From the NCBI GenBank assembly GCA_032117595.1, contig JAULYZ010000058.1, forward strand, positions 1 through 12,851: 12,851 nucleotides of DNA, read 5' to 3'. Under the pieces are notes generated by a model that saw only the letters and a list, made by a program, of their open reading frames with translations, had not been told where the DNA came from and ran no database searches. The translations under genes were made by a program, and so were the position numbers. This DNA is from WLJO01 sp032117595. Lineage in GTDB: Bacteria; Actinomycetota; Acidimicrobiia; Acidimicrobiales; Ilumatobacteraceae. The number at the start of each line of letters is the position of its first letter. Position 1 is the stretch's first letter. Below are positions 12,259 through 12,851 of the stretch, one piece after another.

Positions 12259-12851
12259 TTAGGCGGCGCGGGGTTTGCGGCGGCGTCCAACCCCAATACC
12301 GGTCGCCACGACTGCTGCTCCCGCGGCGACGATCACGATGATCCACACCCAGCTACTGCTGCCCCCACCCACGAGCGCGCCACTGGCCGTGGGCTGCGCA
12401 AGCGCGTTGTTGAGGCGTTTGATGGATCCTGTGAAGTCGCCGCCGACCAGAACCTTGCCGTCGGCCTGTACCACCACCGAGTTCACCCGGCCGGTGAGTT
12501 TTGGTGGGGTCGGCGGGGTGAAGGTGCTGTCGATGCTGCCGTTGGGGTTGAGGCGTTTGATGGATCCTTTGAACTTTCCGCCGACCAGGATCTTGCCGTC
12601 GGCCTGTACCACCACCGAGTTCACCCTCTTGTCGAAGGATGCAAAGGCCGAATCGATGCCGCCGTCGGGGTTGAGGCGCTTGACGTACCCCTTGAAGTCG
12701 CCGCCGACCAAGATCTTGCCGTCGGCCTGCACCGTCACCGAGTTCACCCTCTTCTCGAAGGATGCAAAGTCGGTGTCGATGCTGCCGTTGGGGTTCAGGC
12801 GGTTGAGATACCCGGTGAAGTCGCCGCCGACCAGAATCTTGCCGTCGGCCT
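12259..12851 (-). CDS. Delta-60-repeat surface protein, C-terminal part, truncated by the window edge
   Basis: This is the C-terminal end of a repeat protein whose start lies beyond the window. The frame is open to 12851 and begins inside a repeat (ADGKILVGGDFTGYLNRL). Each repeat reads VNSVxVQADGKILVGGxFxGxxxRLNPxGSIDxxF, the delta-60 pattern thought to fold as beta-propeller blades. One partial, one 41-residue, one 46-residue and one shortened final copy are visible. After the repeats comes a short ALAQPTASGALVGGGSSS linker, then a single membrane helix (WVWIIVIVAAGAAVVATGIGV) and a basic tail (GRRRKPRAA), which anchors the protein with the repeats outside the cell. There is no LPXTG sorting motif. 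Apparent starts such as GTG 12747 (NSVTV) lie inside repeats and are not real. Function is unknown; adhesion or environmental sensing is possible. It precedes the beta-helix gene by 93 bp on the same strand. Confidence 0.85.
   Translation of the reverse strand, partial: ADGKILVGGDFTGYLNRLNPNGSIDTDFASFEKRVNSVTVQADGKILVGGDFKGYVKRLNPDGGIDSAFASFDKRVNSVVVQADGKILVGGKFKGSIKRLNPNGSIDSTFTPPTPPKLTGRVNSVVVQADGKVLVGGDFTGSIKRLNNALAQPTASGALVGGGSSSWVWIIVIVAAGAAVVATGIGVGRRRKPRAA
12394..12851 (-). repeat. Tandem delta-60 coding repeats, nearly identical in DNA
   Basis: Four coding units, at 12748-12851 (cut by the edge), 12625-12747 (123 bp), 12487-12624 (138 bp) and 12394-12486 (partial). They share a core of about 47 bp around the VQADGKILVGG codons that is almost identical between copies, with more variation elsewhere. 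Such similarity suggests recent duplication or gene conversion, so copy number may vary between strains. The array continues beyond the window. Confidence 0.85.

Noticed and set aside
12394..12851. CRISPR-like regular repeats
   Set aside because: The repeats are in frame, coding and contiguous without unique spacers, and they encode delta-60 blades.
1..12851. tRNA, rRNA, insertion sequence, prophage or toxin-antitoxin genes
   Set aside because: No cloverleaf-like segment, transposase motif, terminal inverted repeats or phage proteins were seen; gaps between genes are too short to hide such elements.

Overview
The window is high-GC DNA (about two thirds G+C by eye) with strongly GC-biased third codon positions. 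Intergenic gaps are very short, and several start codons sit 6-8 nt after a TAC-type -10 box, as in leaderless transcripts. Gene content points to a high-GC actinobacterium: a FeS-type photolyase, a DUF2236 oxygenase-like protein, a FadD19-like acyl-CoA synthetase, a FabG3-like dehydrogenase, SnoaL-like proteins and Thr-rich exported proteins. Acidimicrobiia (Ilumatobacter/Microthrix relatives) is my best guess. That is inference, because no rRNA or marker gene is present.

Positions 1-2314 (+ strand) hold a 5'-truncated (6-4)/FeS photolyase followed by a DUF2236 protein. Positions 2343-3292 (- strand) hold an unrecognised 173-aa protein coupled by an ATGA overlap to a four-helix membrane protein. 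A 39-bp divergent gap leads to a secreted CapA-family phosphatase-fold protein (3332-4498, +). Positions 4527-6155 (-) encode an acyl-CoA synthetase. Divergent from it are a Thr/Pro-rich lipoprotein with an L,D-transpeptidase-like domain (6214-6945, +) and an SDR dehydrogenase (6985-7752, +). Positions 7771-8859 (-) encode a protein with two SnoaL/NTF2-like domains.

The right third is a cell-surface region. A tightly coupled three-gene operon (9033-10860, +) encodes an ER/SipW-type signal peptidase with a Ser-His active site, a TasA/camelysin-like protein with a SipW-type signal peptide, and a small secreted protein with a possible fibronectin-III-like fold. Their stop and start codons overlap (ATGA, then TAATG). 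A perfect 9-bp inverted repeat lies inside the peptidase gene, 93 nt before the tasA-like start. Converging on this operon are an exported right-handed beta-helix protein, with eleven turns marked by Asp-Gly and a regular His pattern, and the C-terminal part of a delta-60-repeat protein with a C-terminal membrane anchor.

The lipid/steroid-type enzymes (acyl-CoA synthetase, SDR, SnoaL-like) lie together but not in one operon. The most unusual part is the SipW/TasA-like matrix-fibre module in an actinobacterium, next to two repeat-built surface proteins. No rRNA, tRNA, CRISPR array, insertion sequence, prophage gene or origin was seen.
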